Assembly: GCA_003024985.2 (NCBI GenBank)
Contig: PXIH01S0020529.1
Strand: one strand, 5' to 3'
DNA: 10,186 nt
Source: Euperipatoides rowelli
Taxonomy: Eukaryota; Onychophora; Udeonychophora; Euonychophora; Peripatopsidae
Made by a program: the position numbers and the translations under genes. Every line of letters begins with the position of its first letter. Within the stretch, counting starts at the first letter, position 1. The notes below the pieces were generated by a model. The model was not told where the DNA came from, made no database searches, and saw only the letters and a program-made list of their open reading frames with translations. Positions 1 to 8,202 of this stretch are shown piece after piece.

Positions 1-1697
1 AAAAATAATAATTTCAATGAATTGTTAAATAGATATAGTACATTTTGTGGCCGAAGAGGCTCATCTTTGTAACAAGAGTAACCGTGGAATTGCCCATATA
101 TGCTGTATACTGTATGTATATACAGTATGTACAATAAAATGTCTGAAAACTGATATTCAGTATTCCATACACAATTTTTCTTTCCATCATTCTTTTTCAT
201 CATGGGTAATATCTGTATAACCAATATATCCCTTTCTCTATGCTAATTCATAGCAGACAACTGCATATAGTGTTTTTACATAGGTTAATATTGGGAAATT
301 ATATGGTACCCTTAACGACTAATTGGGAAATAAGGTACTTGTTTTCAATCATCTGGGATAATCTGCATAGACTAAAAGTAGTGAAAGTTAGAGACATGCT
401 CAATTTTTAAAATTTAGAAATATGGACAGACAGACAGCGTAAATTTTTTTAAATCCTGAGTATTAAGTGCACACTGTACTGAGAGATCTTTTTCATCATT
501 GTTTTGATGGTAAAATTTGTTTTCTTTTAAAGGATCATAATTTTCAATATTNATAAATAGGATATCGATTAGTNTTTCCAGTTTTCATATTCAATAAATC
601 ATATTTTTTCAATAACAATAAAGACAATAATTTTCTTGTATATTTTTTTTAATAATTTTTTTTGTATCAATGATTACATCAATTGTCTTTTTAAATATAA
701 ATAATTCTATTTGTCTGTCACTTTTAATCCAGCCATTTATTTTTTTTCATATTTAATAATTGTCATTTAACATTTGGCTTTTAAACAAATATGTATTTTA
801 ATATGATCCTTTAGTATATGAATGATTTCTGTATCAGTGAGTCACTGGAAATTAGTTATCAATTTCTAATATACTCAGTTTTCTTTAAGTCCTTCTATTA
901 TATAATTTTATAGCTGTCAGCAACAAGGTAAAACCCGTTAGTGTTTTAAGGAAATTTTGATTTCAACTTAAATTAGGCCTAGGTGGGCTTGATAAAAACA
1001 TAAGTTTTCTCATCCTGAGAATATTTATGTTTTGGCCTTCTATAAGTCATAAGCCGTTGGTACTATGATACGAGGGCAGAAAATCTAGATCCACATTCCA
1101 ACCGGTGCTCATGCTACCCTATTCATGCTTTTAAAATAAGAGGAAAGTATGGAAATTTGTGAAAAATTCAAAAAATTGTTTTTGAGGGTTATATTTTTGG
1201 CATTTACTAATTTTCTCGATCTCTAGAGGTATTTCTGGTATGTATTTGAATTATTTAAATTTTTCCATGTTTTGCTGTAAATTGTGTTTCTAGCCAACTT
1301 GATCTCCGTTTTCTACATATCTTCTCTGATGGACTGTCTGAGTCTAAATGACACTAAACAGGAAACTACGATTTCAATGGAACCCCATGGACCCACAGGA
1401 TGTATAATCTAGAAATATGAGGGGGAAAAGCCATTAAATCCAATCACACAGGATAGGAGAGCACATGACCAGCATTCCAGCTAATAAAAATTACAACACG
1501 GACAATAATATTTATTTTCATAAACTTCAAAATAGTATAAATCTCAGCACTCAAAATCATATTTCAATCTTCAAAATTCAGATAAATGAATATATAAAAA
1601 TCCGATTACTCAAGATTCCAGAAATTTGATACAAAAATCCAACTCCAACTATTTTGAAATAATTTCCAACCTGATCAAGAATGCCGAAAGTAAAATT
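1..1697. other. Gene-free AT-rich stretch
   Basis: No coding region is supported. It contains the hairpin at 107-128, N bases at 552 and 574, a short GACAGACAGACAG tract near 426-437, a TAGGCCTA at 974-981, and a less AT-rich patch at about 1025-1125. A short frame at 1276-1407 ending in TAG is mentioned among the rejected items. Confidence 0.6.
107..128. repeat. Hairpin ATACTGTAT-GTAT-ATACAGTAT
   Basis: Perfect 9-bp arms at 107-115 and 120-128 with a four-base loop. The same pair of 9-mers recurs at 7202-7210 and 7234-7242. Both contain TACTGTA/TACAGTA, part of the TACNGTA word family that is frequent in this window. Confidence 0.8.
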
Positions 1698-1797
1698 AAA
1701 AGGACTTTCAAATTCCTTTCCCGTCCGTCACTAAGAGCGAGCCTTCCGAAGATAATATTTGGACGATTCTGTCTCTACTGATGGAAACCCATGATAA

Positions 1798-2088
1798 GAA
1801 GTGTATCAGCCGGACTCCGCACTTCCCCATCGGTCAGCTTGCCAAGGCAGCAGTCTCACCAACAGCAGTCCGAAGCTCCCAGTAAACATGGAACTACGCG
1901 ACAACTCCAGCAAAGGCATCGAACCGCCACTCCGCTCTCCTTCTCCCTACATTAACTACAATAACCCCGTCATATCTTCTCCGCTCTTGTTGAACATTGT
2001 GTTTTTTATTCCTACAAAGAATCATGAACATTGTACTTATTCAAGTTCTACTAACAAGTCCATCCTATTCTACAGGTGCCTGCGCAAC
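1798..2088 (+). other. GC-richer island with the longest open frame; candidate exon or decayed retroelement ORF
   Basis: One frame is open without a stop from 1798 to the TAA at 2191-2193. From about 1740 to 1990 the composition is clearly richer in G and C than the surroundings. A donor-like AAC|GTAAGT falls at 2089, after which the frame runs into poly-T and translates to a meaningless F/I/L-rich tail; any exon should therefore stop at 2088. The peptide (S/P/N-rich, for example SSPKLPVNMELRDNSSKG) matches no domain I recognise. Two other plus frames are also open over part of the island: 1700-1885 (contains EDNIWTILSLLMETHDKK) and 1791-1955 (Q-rich). Minus frames are open in part too. Several frames sharing coding-like composition may mean a frameshifted old transposon ORF rather than a host exon. 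No function is claimed. Confidence 0.3.
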
Positions 2089-2175
2089 GTAAGTTTCATA
2101 TTTTTAATTTTTTTTTATAATTCAAATTTTAGTTTTTTTTTTAATGCCAGAGATACCAAAAATCTAGAGATCATT

Positions 2176-2198
2176 CCTAAACCTAACCCTTAACCTAA
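2176..2198. repeat. Degenerate CCTAA (insect telomere-like) repeats
   Basis: CCTAA occurs at 2176-2180, 2182-2186 and 2194-2198, within CCTAAACCTAACCCTTAACC. Arthropod telomeres are typically (TTAGG)n, whose complement is CCTAA. Three irregular copies are too few to claim an interstitial telomere and may be ordinary simple sequence. Confidence 0.35.
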
Positions 2199-2199
2199 A

Positions 2200-3189
2200 T
2201 CATTTTTTTTTTGTATTTATATGTGAAAAGCATTTTTTTCTTTTGAATTGTGCCACTCACTCTTTTCAATAACCCTTCATCTCCCACATCTTTGTTTGTT
2301 TTTAACTTGTTCCCTCAAGTAAGATTTATTTAGATATAATCCAGGTCGGCCTATTCATTTATTCCCATCCAAACAATTTCATTTTTTTTATTTTTAAATA
2401 GGCTAATGGCCCAATCATTAATGAAGGATGCTTTGAACTAATAATGTTTTATGTAAAGGCTACTGTCTATTACAGTATAGTGTATTGCCCACAGGGTCAT
2501 AATTCATAGGTTCCAAGTCTTTGTCATTTTTTAGATTGAGATGTTTATATCTATACTGTATTTATTTTGTTTAGTCTTGCCAATGATATTTTTTTCATTG
2601 TTATTACATTTCCACTTTGGCAAGTAACTTCATATTATTTTTGAAAGTGAATATGAAAATTAGTTTGGAATTTTCCGTTAATGAAGAAATAAACTGAGAT
2701 GTTCATTTTAAACAGTTCAAAAATTTGTCCATTACACGCATACGCACACGGGTCCATCATTGCAATATCAAATATCACTCAATACTCATATCAATATCAT
2801 ATTTCATACTTTATTCAATCTTTCCATAATTAATAAATATCCATATTTATAATATTTTAGCAAACCATATCATTTTTATGATTATCATTGCAAATATTTA
2901 TAATTAATTTTAGTAGGCTATAATACGGTATAATGCTGTATTTTACTCCTGTGAGATATACTTCATTCTACATTTCATTACAGATTTTTTAATACCGTAA
3001 TGTATCTCACAGCTATAGTGAATATTCATCCTGTCGATTTTTTTTTATTAGATAATTTTACCATATTTCATAGTTTAATGAGTATTATAACTATAGCCTA
3101 TTTTTCATTGATGTTTCCTCAGCTCATTTTTTTTAACATTTTTCAATCCTAAAATTCTCAAATATACGTTGGTTGTTTTTTGACTGACA
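2200..3189. other. Gene-free AT-rich stretch
   Basis: Homopolymer-rich sequence with no open frame of note. It holds scattered TAGGCTA/TAGCCTA words (2399, 2914, 3094) and TACNGTA words (2471, 2554, 2924, 2993). Nothing else is recognised. Confidence 0.6.
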
Positions 3190-3360
3190 TTGGGTTACAC
3201 TTACATGCAGTGTCTCCCAAGAACTTTATTCCAAGAAGCTTACCCAGACCAGGGCCGGGTAGATATCCATCCTAGGGATATTGAAGCAAAGTACAGAATT
3301 CCAGCTGGGCTTAAGGCCTGCTGCTCCTGTTCAACCACTCAGTCTAGTGCTGAGCTTTAT
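3190..3360. other. Unrecognised GC-richer island (possible repeat fragment or exon)
   Basis: This stretch is clearly less AT-rich than its flanks, with complex sequence and restriction-like words (CCAGGGCCGGG, GAATTCCAGCTGGG, AAGGCCTGCTGC). A plus-strand frame is open from 3190 to 3453 and gives an 87-residue product with no domain I can name; its last 30 residues are hydrophobic translation of AT-rich DNA. On the minus strand a CTGG|GTAAGC donor-like site lies near 3247. Either a fragment of an interspersed repeat or a non-coding exon would fit. It is listed because its composition does not fit the background. Confidence 0.3.
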
Positions 3361-3477
3361 ATTTGTTGTTATATAAAATTTCACATTATTTCATTTTTTA
3401 TTTCAGCTCCTTTTATCTACTTAGCTTACATTTCTACCTCTATCACAACATAAGATATATTTTTAAATAAGTTTAGT

Positions 3478-3570
3478 AAGACACCACTACTTGGCATCGT
3501 CCCTTGTGGGGGGTCAGGCCTAAAGAAATCTTGCTGATCCAATCCTCTTATGGGCTCAAATGTTAACACT
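3478..3570. other. Second GC-richer island, next to the one at 3190-3360
   Basis: A 90-base patch containing CATCGTCCCTTGTGGGGGG stands out from AT-rich flanks. On the minus strand one frame reads through it as an acidic, proline-containing peptide (FEPIRGLDQQDFFRPDPPQG) with no start codon and no recognised family; a second minus frame is also open. About 115 bases of AT-rich DNA separate it from the island at 3190-3360, so the two may be pieces of one interrupted element. Classification is not possible from the sequence alone. Confidence 0.25.
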
Positions 3571-4706
3571 ATATATTCTACTTTGAACAATATCACTTCT
3601 TTTATAATCTTTTATTATTCATATCATAGTTTACCGAATAAACTTTCAGTAGAGACAGCTATCCGGGTAAGGAAAAAAAAAGAAATAAAAAATTTCAGAA
3701 AAGATAATTAAAAAAGCAAACTGTAGAATTTATATATTATATAAATTAAGAACATTTACAGCAACAGAAGATATAATGTGTCATGTAAACAAGTCATTTA
3801 TTAGACCTAAATTTTGGAATATGGAGCTGCTATTTGGAGTTAATCTCTGTCATAATCACAGATAAACCAACTGGAAATGATTCAAAAGAGTGATTAAAAA
3901 TAATAAAAGGAAAAAATTATTATAGATATTAAATGAACTAAATTAGAATCTTTGTCACATCAAAAATTAATACCGGTAGTAAAAAAAAAAAAAAAAGCAA
4001 ATAATTTTTTTAATAAAGAATTTCCAATGTTACTTTTAATGACTCGGAATGAAAAATCAGGAAATCAACAAGAAATGGCAACTTCTTTTGTGTACCCAAA
4101 TCAAGAACATCTAGATATAATAACTCAGCAATTCCTAACATGATTAGGGTTATAAATGAAGAGCGACAAAAAGTCTTGAAAACCCCTAAATTTTTGGTAC
4201 CTATTTATACTATATTCTGACAAAAAAATACTTATAATATGTTGCATAAAATTTGTATGTTTTTAAATGTTGTAAATAAGTCTTTATCCTTAAATGGGCT
4301 AAAACATATAAATCCGTTGGTAATCTTATAAACCATTAATAATAATAAATTATCTGATAGACATATCTGCAGATAAATTTTAATTGTGTGATTCAATTAC
4401 AATATTGAAATTTAAGCCTCGATTTCTAAATGTAAAATTATATTTTGTTTGACCCTATTTACACCAACAAAAAATGTAATTGTTCTTATGACCATTTTTT
4501 TTTTTTTTTTGCAATAAAATAAATAAAAAATGTCTGGCTTATCTACAAAATTTCCCAATTCTCTCATTTTTCCTTCAAAACTAAGCTACATAATAAATAT
4601 TTTATAAAAGAGGAAAAATGAATGATCAGGCTTCTATATCTAAACTAATTTTACAGTCTCCAATCTCTCCATCAAAAATAAAGAAAAAAAGATGTGTGTG
4701 TTTATC
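3571..4706. other. Gene-free AT-rich stretch
   Basis: A 63-codon frame at 3952-4143 crosses an A15 run and has no recognisable domain, so it is not annotated. TACCGGTA occurs at 3971-3978. If the BED gene is intact, this stretch would lie in its first intron or hold small exons I cannot recognise. Confidence 0.55.
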
Positions 4707-4905
4707 CCTCAGCTAAATATGTAGGCCTATAGATTGTTTAATTATTTAATTATTTTTAAATAAATATATAGAAACTAAATTATAAAATTAGATCTAATGA
4801 AATTAGATCTAATTCCTCAGTTAAACATGTAGATTGTTTAGTTATTTTACTTTGTTTTAAAGAAACACTGTTTAGAAAGTTTATTAAACTAAATTATTGA
4901 TTTTT
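4707..4905. repeat. Imperfect tandem duplication of a roughly 90-108 bp unit
   Basis: Unit 1 starts at 4707 and unit 2 at 4815, directly abutting. Both begin CCTCAG-Y-TAAA-Y-ATG, continue TAGATTGTTTA-R-TTATTT, and later share AAACTAAATTAT (4772-4783 and 4886-4897). The first segments match at 13 of 15 and 16 of 17 positions, with more indels further in. Between the two matched segments unit 1 carries exactly one extra 8-mer, TAGGCCTA at 4722-4729. The copies have diverged, so this is an old local duplication and not a transposon terminus. Confidence 0.7.
4786..4815. repeat. Two 15-bp tandem copies of an AATTAGATCTAAT palindrome
   Basis: ATTAGATCTAAT, a perfect 12-bp palindrome centred on a BglII-like AGATCT, occurs at 4787-4798 and again at 4802-4813. 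The period is 15 bp, and the second copy extends to a 14-bp palindrome. The pair sits at the junction between the two units of the larger tandem duplication and may mark where that duplication arose. Confidence 0.75.
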
Positions 4906-5113
4906 TACAAAATTGTTGAAATGTAGTGCCAGACTAGAAATATTCAATTCCTTAAGCCAAGGTGTCACATAATAAAATCTGTCTACTCCTCACCCTCCCC
5001 ATAAACACCATTAGATGCTTTCCCTTATTTTCATTTTTGAAATCTGACAATCGTACTTACAGTAGATGTCTCGGAAAATTTAACTCATTTCATTGACCAA
5101 TAATAATTACTTA

Positions 5114-5122
5114 ACTCACCTT
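5114..5122 (-). other. Consensus 5' splice site ending the BED exon
   Basis: On the minus strand the exon end reads AAG|GTGAGTTAA, a near-perfect metazoan donor in phase 0 after codon 89. The in-frame stop TAA lies at 5113-5111, so without splicing the protein would end at 91 residues just past the zinc finger. This makes an intron running toward lower coordinates likely. A second donor-like GTAAGT on the same strand near 5058 lies after the stop and is a weaker choice. Confidence 0.6.
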
Positions 5123-5386
5123 CACATCTGCAAAACATGTTGGTGTTGTGACTGGAGTCTTTATTAATTCAGACGTATTTGGGGATTTTTCTACCTTAGC
5201 AAGCCACTGTGACCTATGTTTTGCTACCAAATGATTTGATAATCCTGAGGTAGAATATTGTTTTGCCGTTGTTGCCCCTCTTGAGATTACCGCATTACAT
5301 AATTTGCAAACAGCCTTTGAATTATCATCCGGTTTCAAGTCAAAGAAATGCCAAACGATGCTGGTTTTTGGCTTTGCGCTAGCCAT
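5120..5386 (-). CDS. First coding exon of a BED-type zinc-finger protein (ZBED / hAT-transposase-like), partial
   Basis: This exon encodes 89 residues and then reaches a splice donor, so it is an N-terminal fragment. Seen in the sequence: an N-terminal aromatic patch (W12, F14, F15), then C27-x2-C30, a TSGLSNHL segment, H52 and H57 (C-x2-C-x21-H-x4-H). That is the full zinc-ligand set and spacing of a BED finger, a DNA-binding module of hAT-family transposases and of ZBED proteins domesticated from them. The start is chosen because ATGGCT follows an A-rich leader (bases AATCACA), a good animal initiation context, and the finger begins soon after. The exon ends AAG|GTGAGT; reading through meets a stop two codons later, which supports splicing. 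No catalytic hAT domain or C-terminal dimerisation region is seen, so a live transposase, a domesticated host gene and a truncated remnant all remain possible. The BED call is strong; the gene identity is open. Confidence 0.78.
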
Positions 5387-5401
5387 TGTGATTTGATCAG
5401 T

Positions 5402-5412
5402 TTCTGAAATTT
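5402..5412 (-). other. Possible 3' splice site just upstream of the BED start codon
   Basis: Minus-strand sequence reads AAATTTCAG|AA, with the AG at 5405-5404, 18 bases before the ATG at 5386-5384. A T-rich run lies a little further upstream (the A run at 5422-5430 on the plus strand). If used, it would leave a 17-base 5' UTR segment in this exon and imply an upstream non-coding exon. The alternative is that transcription simply starts nearby. Acceptor-like TTTCAG is common in AT-rich DNA, so this is tentative. Confidence 0.3.
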
Positions 5413-5653
5413 TTTCAGTGAAAAAAAAAGCACTTGTAAACGAAAATAATACTTTAATGGCCTACATTGCACAATAACGAGAATGTATTTATTAACCAAT
5501 TTAGCAAGATTTTCACCAAATGGTGGTGTTAAATATCTCTTATCTAACAATGTAAAGTGGACAAAAAAAAAACAAAGAAAAACAAGAACAATTGTAAATA
5601 AGAGCACTAAAAGTTCAAATATAGTTTCAGGAAATTCATTTAAAAATATTGGG

Positions 5654-5693
5654 TTTTTTTTTTTTTAGGCCGCGTCTGCTGTCACTGCAGTGA
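5654..5693. other. T13 run followed by a CpG-containing patch and a 12-bp palindrome
   Basis: T13 (5654-5666) leads into AGGCCGCGTCTGCTG and then the perfect palindrome TCACTGCAGTGA (5682-5693). Read on the plus strand it resembles a polypyrimidine tract with AG acceptor at 5667-5668. Read on the minus strand it resembles a short element ending in a poly-A tail, lying upstream of the BED exon. A frame beginning at 5669 stays open for about 65 codons but becomes hydrophobic and T-rich with no recognisable domain. Confidence 0.3.
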
Positions 5694-6534
5694 ATCTAGA
5701 AAAAGGTACATTTTTTCCTCCTGCCCCTGTACTATATCATGAAAATATTAATAACATGATTTACCCCTGTGTAATCGAGTGGATTTTCATGCTGCTCCTC
5801 CAAGCATTCATAGGGTTTTTTTTTACAAAAATAGTTTCTATCTTTTTTTTTTTAGTATGAAAATAAGTTATAAGTCTAAAATAACTTATATCAATAGGCT
5901 AGAAAGAGCTTTCGAAATCCGTTATTTTTATCTTGGAAATTAATTATTATAGCACATAAAACGTATATCGAATTTTACTGTGGCAGACATTAGGCGGCCA
6001 TTAAGTCCACTTCTAATGGCGAAATTTAGTTGTAAATTGTGCATATGTGACAAATATTACTGTAGCATGAGACACTCCTCTTTTTTAGAAGAAGGAAGCA
6101 CTTTATTAACCAAGTAAGATTTTACTTAACGTAATATAAATTTTAGCATTAAAATTTAAGCCTACTTATGATTTTTTTTAATATAACTTATTCAATTCCT
6201 CTTGAGCGTGGAGGTTTTAGAAATGTGGGATGATGATAGAAGTGAAAATGATTGTGAATTTATGCATATATTTTTATTGTACGGTAATATTATTTACTTT
6301 TGGTATAATTCAAGTTGTTAAATTTGTTTCAGGATTTAATGGTTTAAGTATTGTTTAGTTTAACTATAAGAATATAGGCTAGTATTTCAATTTTTATAAT
6401 TGGTATGTCTTTATTTTTTAATAGGTCGACAAATAAAGTAGTGAAGCTAGTTAAAGTGTAGGTCTGTAGATATTTTAAGTGTTTGTTAGGGGAGTTTATT
6501 AAGGTTGTTTGGTATTTTAATGAATTGTTGATGG
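5694..6534. other. Gene-free AT-rich stretch upstream of the BED exon
   Basis: No promoter element could be assigned. A short plus frame around 6187-6321 containing EMWDDDRSENDCEF looks locally coding-like but has no start context, splice support or homology I recognise. The hairpin at 5997-6020 and TAGGCTA words at 5895 and 6375 lie here. Confidence 0.5.
5997..6020. repeat. Short inverted repeat GCCATTA / TAATGGC
   Basis: Perfect 7-bp arms (5997-6003, 6014-6020) enclose AGTCCACTTC; flanking bases CG and G extend it with one bulge. It is a small GC-containing hairpin in otherwise AT-rich DNA. Confidence 0.5.
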
Positions 6535-6637
6535 TTTTTTTTTTTTTAATTAAAATCCCCAAGATTAAATAGCCTATAGGCTAATAAAAACATAAAAAAA
6601 AAAAAAAAAAAACAATAAAATTTTTAAAAAAAAAAAA
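6535..6637. repeat. T-run / 14-bp palindrome / A-run foldback region
   Basis: A T13 run (6535-6547), the perfect palindrome TAGCCTATAGGCTA (6570-6583), an A19 run (6594-6612) and an A12 run (6626-6637) follow one another. The T and A runs could pair and bring the palindrome to the tip of a foldback. The long A runs directly precede the retroelement-like 3' end at 6652 and could also be remnants of earlier poly-A insertions. Confidence 0.6.
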
Positions 6638-6651
6638 TAGATTAGGACTAG

Positions 6652-6744
6652 GGACAACCTCGCTGGACTATAGTCTGTTGTTGTCCGACATATTTGTATT
6701 TGTATTTGTATTTGTATTTCTTGTAATTAAATTTGAACAATAAA
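6652..6744 (+). mobile_element. LINE/SINE-like 3' end: stem-loop, hexamer tail, AATAAA
   Basis: In order: GGACAAC (6652-6658) pairs with GTTGTCC (6680-6686) around a 21-base loop holding the palindrome GACTATAGTC (6666-6675). A tail of TATTTG repeats follows (6691-6719), then an AT-rich stretch with AATTTGAACAATAAA, whose AATAAA is at 6739-6744. A hairpin followed by a short tandem-repeat tail is the usual 3' architecture of several arthropod non-LTR retrotransposons and the SINEs that borrow their 3' ends. No reverse transcriptase or endonuclease coding lies upstream, so this would be a heavily 5'-truncated copy or a SINE. The clade cannot be named from this piece. Confidence 0.42.
6691..6719 (+). 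repeat. (TATTTG) hexamer microsatellite, four copies plus five bases
   Basis: Four perfect TATTTG units run from 6691 to 6714, followed by TATTT. The array immediately follows the hairpin at 6652-6686, as in the simple-repeat tail of a non-LTR element. Confidence 0.95.
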
Positions 6745-8202
6745 TTATGTTTACATCCTCTGCAAACAGAAAATAAACTGTAGCTAAGTGGTAATTGCTT
6801 TGTAAATCATAATTAAATTTTATACTCGATAGAAACTGAGAAAAAAACAATCGACATATGAATATATTTCTATATACCGGTATTATTAAAATAAATTTTA
6901 AAATCATAACTAAAAAAATATAAGTTAATTAAGAATGACTTCCCCAATTTTTAATGCAATGTTTTGAGTGAACAGAAATGGTGCTTATTTTTATGAACGT
7001 TCATAATTATTTGCACTGCAATTTTTTTTTTAATTTGACAATTCAAGCCGATCAAAAACCTTTTTAAACGTAGGGAAAAATCTGATGTGGCAGGTCTTTT
7101 TTTTAATACCTCATAAAAAACTTTTGATGCGGCAGAAATATTTTGACATGAGCAGTAACCAGAAACGAGATTTCAACTTTTAGTGTCCTAAGTATAGGCC
7201 TATACTGTATATATGTAGATAAAAACAACAAAAATACAGTATGTGGTCAAAAATATAAGTAAATACAAAAGGTTATGCATCTAGTTAAATATTAAAGCAT
7301 TATGATAATATAGATACTGTAATAGGATTTTAAAATTGTAAACATTAATAGCTTTCCTATATTCAAGTGGAGATCATTCCAAAAATCTGCAACAAGATTT
7401 CTAAATGAATTAGCCTAGATAGGAGAGTAGAATACAGATAGATTTCTGATATTTTATACTTGTATAAAAATTAGCCTATTATTTAACTGGCTGTTTAATA
7501 ATAAGTAGGGCCCAGATAGTTATGTAAATAAATATTTTTAATTGAATGCTTATCTCATGCTAATTAAGAAATCTTTATCGATCTTGAAATATTGAGTTAA
7601 ATGAAATAATTTTTTCTATTACAAATAATTACATATTTTAGATTTACTTATATATTATTGCAATAAATGTAGACTACATATTTTCACATATTTCAAGTTT
7701 TGGTCAGAATCCGTTATATGCCCACCAACATAATTAACGTTACGAGTGAAACCACAACTAAAATGTAATAGCTCGTGGAATTAGCCGATTTTAGTATATT
7801 TTCTTTACAGTCCTAACCTTAATGTAGCCCTGAACCATAGGAAAATTTAGAGGTAAAATAATCTTTTACTGAGCGCCGATCTAGATAATTTCAACTTACT
7901 ACTATCAGCCATATTACTGACCCAAGTTTTTCCACATGAAATATGTACGGTATATATTTTAAGAATAAGTAAGTTACATGTTTTTACATATTTCAAAGAT
8001 TTTTTAAAAAATCATTTCCAATTTACCTTAGCCCTGTAAATAATATTAATTTGAATGTTGATTTTGTTTTTCTAGCCGAGATATTCCGTAAGCTTTAAAA
8101 AACATTGAAATAAGTTATTTTCAAAAACTTTTGTGGGAGTTTTCTATTTCTATAATTACAATAAATCCTTGAATACTGGACTTGGTAGCTTTCACATAAA
8201 AA
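6745..8202. other. Gene-free AT-rich stretch
   Basis: No coding region is supported. It contains TACCGGTA (6875-6882), TAGGCCTA (7195-7202), TAGCCTA (7411, 7472) and an 11-base near-repeat TGATGYGGCAG at 7083-7093 and 7125-7135. A slightly CpG-richer patch lies near 7870-7885. Confidence 0.55.
7202..7242. repeat. Second ATACTGTAT / ATACAGTAT inverted repeat
   Basis: The 9-bp arms at 7202-7210 and 7234-7242 are identical to those of the hairpin at 107-128 but enclose 23 bases. A TAGGCCTA palindrome (7195-7202) abuts the left arm. Confidence 0.75.

Noticed and set aside
1276-1407. 43-codon plus frame after a TTTCTAG acceptor-like site, with AATAAA near 1483
   Set aside because: Could be a terminal exon, but no upstream exon or domain is visible and such combinations are common in AT-rich DNA.
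1915-1925. Minus-strand GGTTCGATGCC, a match to the tRNA/SINE B box
   Set aside because: Flanking bases do not form a T-arm stem and no convincing A box or acceptor stem is present upstream, so no tRNA or tRNA-derived SINE is called.
1769-3658. 13-bp inverted match CTGTCTCTACTGA (1769-1781) and TCAGTAGAGACAG (about 3646-3658)
   Set aside because: About one such 13-bp match is expected by chance in 10 kb, and similarity does not extend beyond it.
3952-4143. 63-codon plus-strand frame
   Set aside because: Starts at TTG and crosses an A15 run (KKKKK); the C-terminal half looks mildly protein-like but has no recognisable family or splice sites.
5335-5607. 90-codon minus-strand frame overlapping the BED exon
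   Set aside because: It is out of frame with the zinc finger, and its hydrophobic composition comes from AT-rich upstream DNA; a shadow frame.
5483-5668. 61-codon plus-strand frame opposite the BED upstream region
   Set aside because: Lysine- and asparagine-rich translation of A-rich DNA ending in poly-F; no domain, no initiation or splice support.
6187-6321. Plus frame containing EMWDDDRSENDCEF
   Set aside because: An acidic stretch like those in some transposase N-termini, but it is short, has no start context and quickly becomes hydrophobic AT translation.
6344-6907. Minus-strand frames at 6344-6562 and 6668-6907
   Set aside because: Low-complexity K/N/I/L translations; the second ends in NTNTNT from the TATTTG microsatellite.
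7083-7135. Near-repeat TGATGYGGCAG at 7083 and 7125
   Set aside because: Only 11 bases with one mismatch and no extension; not enough for a repeat family.
7847-7912. Minus-strand ATGGCTGATAGTA|GTAAGT, a possible tiny first exon
   Set aside because: Good start context and donor, but only 13 coding bases with no downstream exon; chance cannot be excluded.
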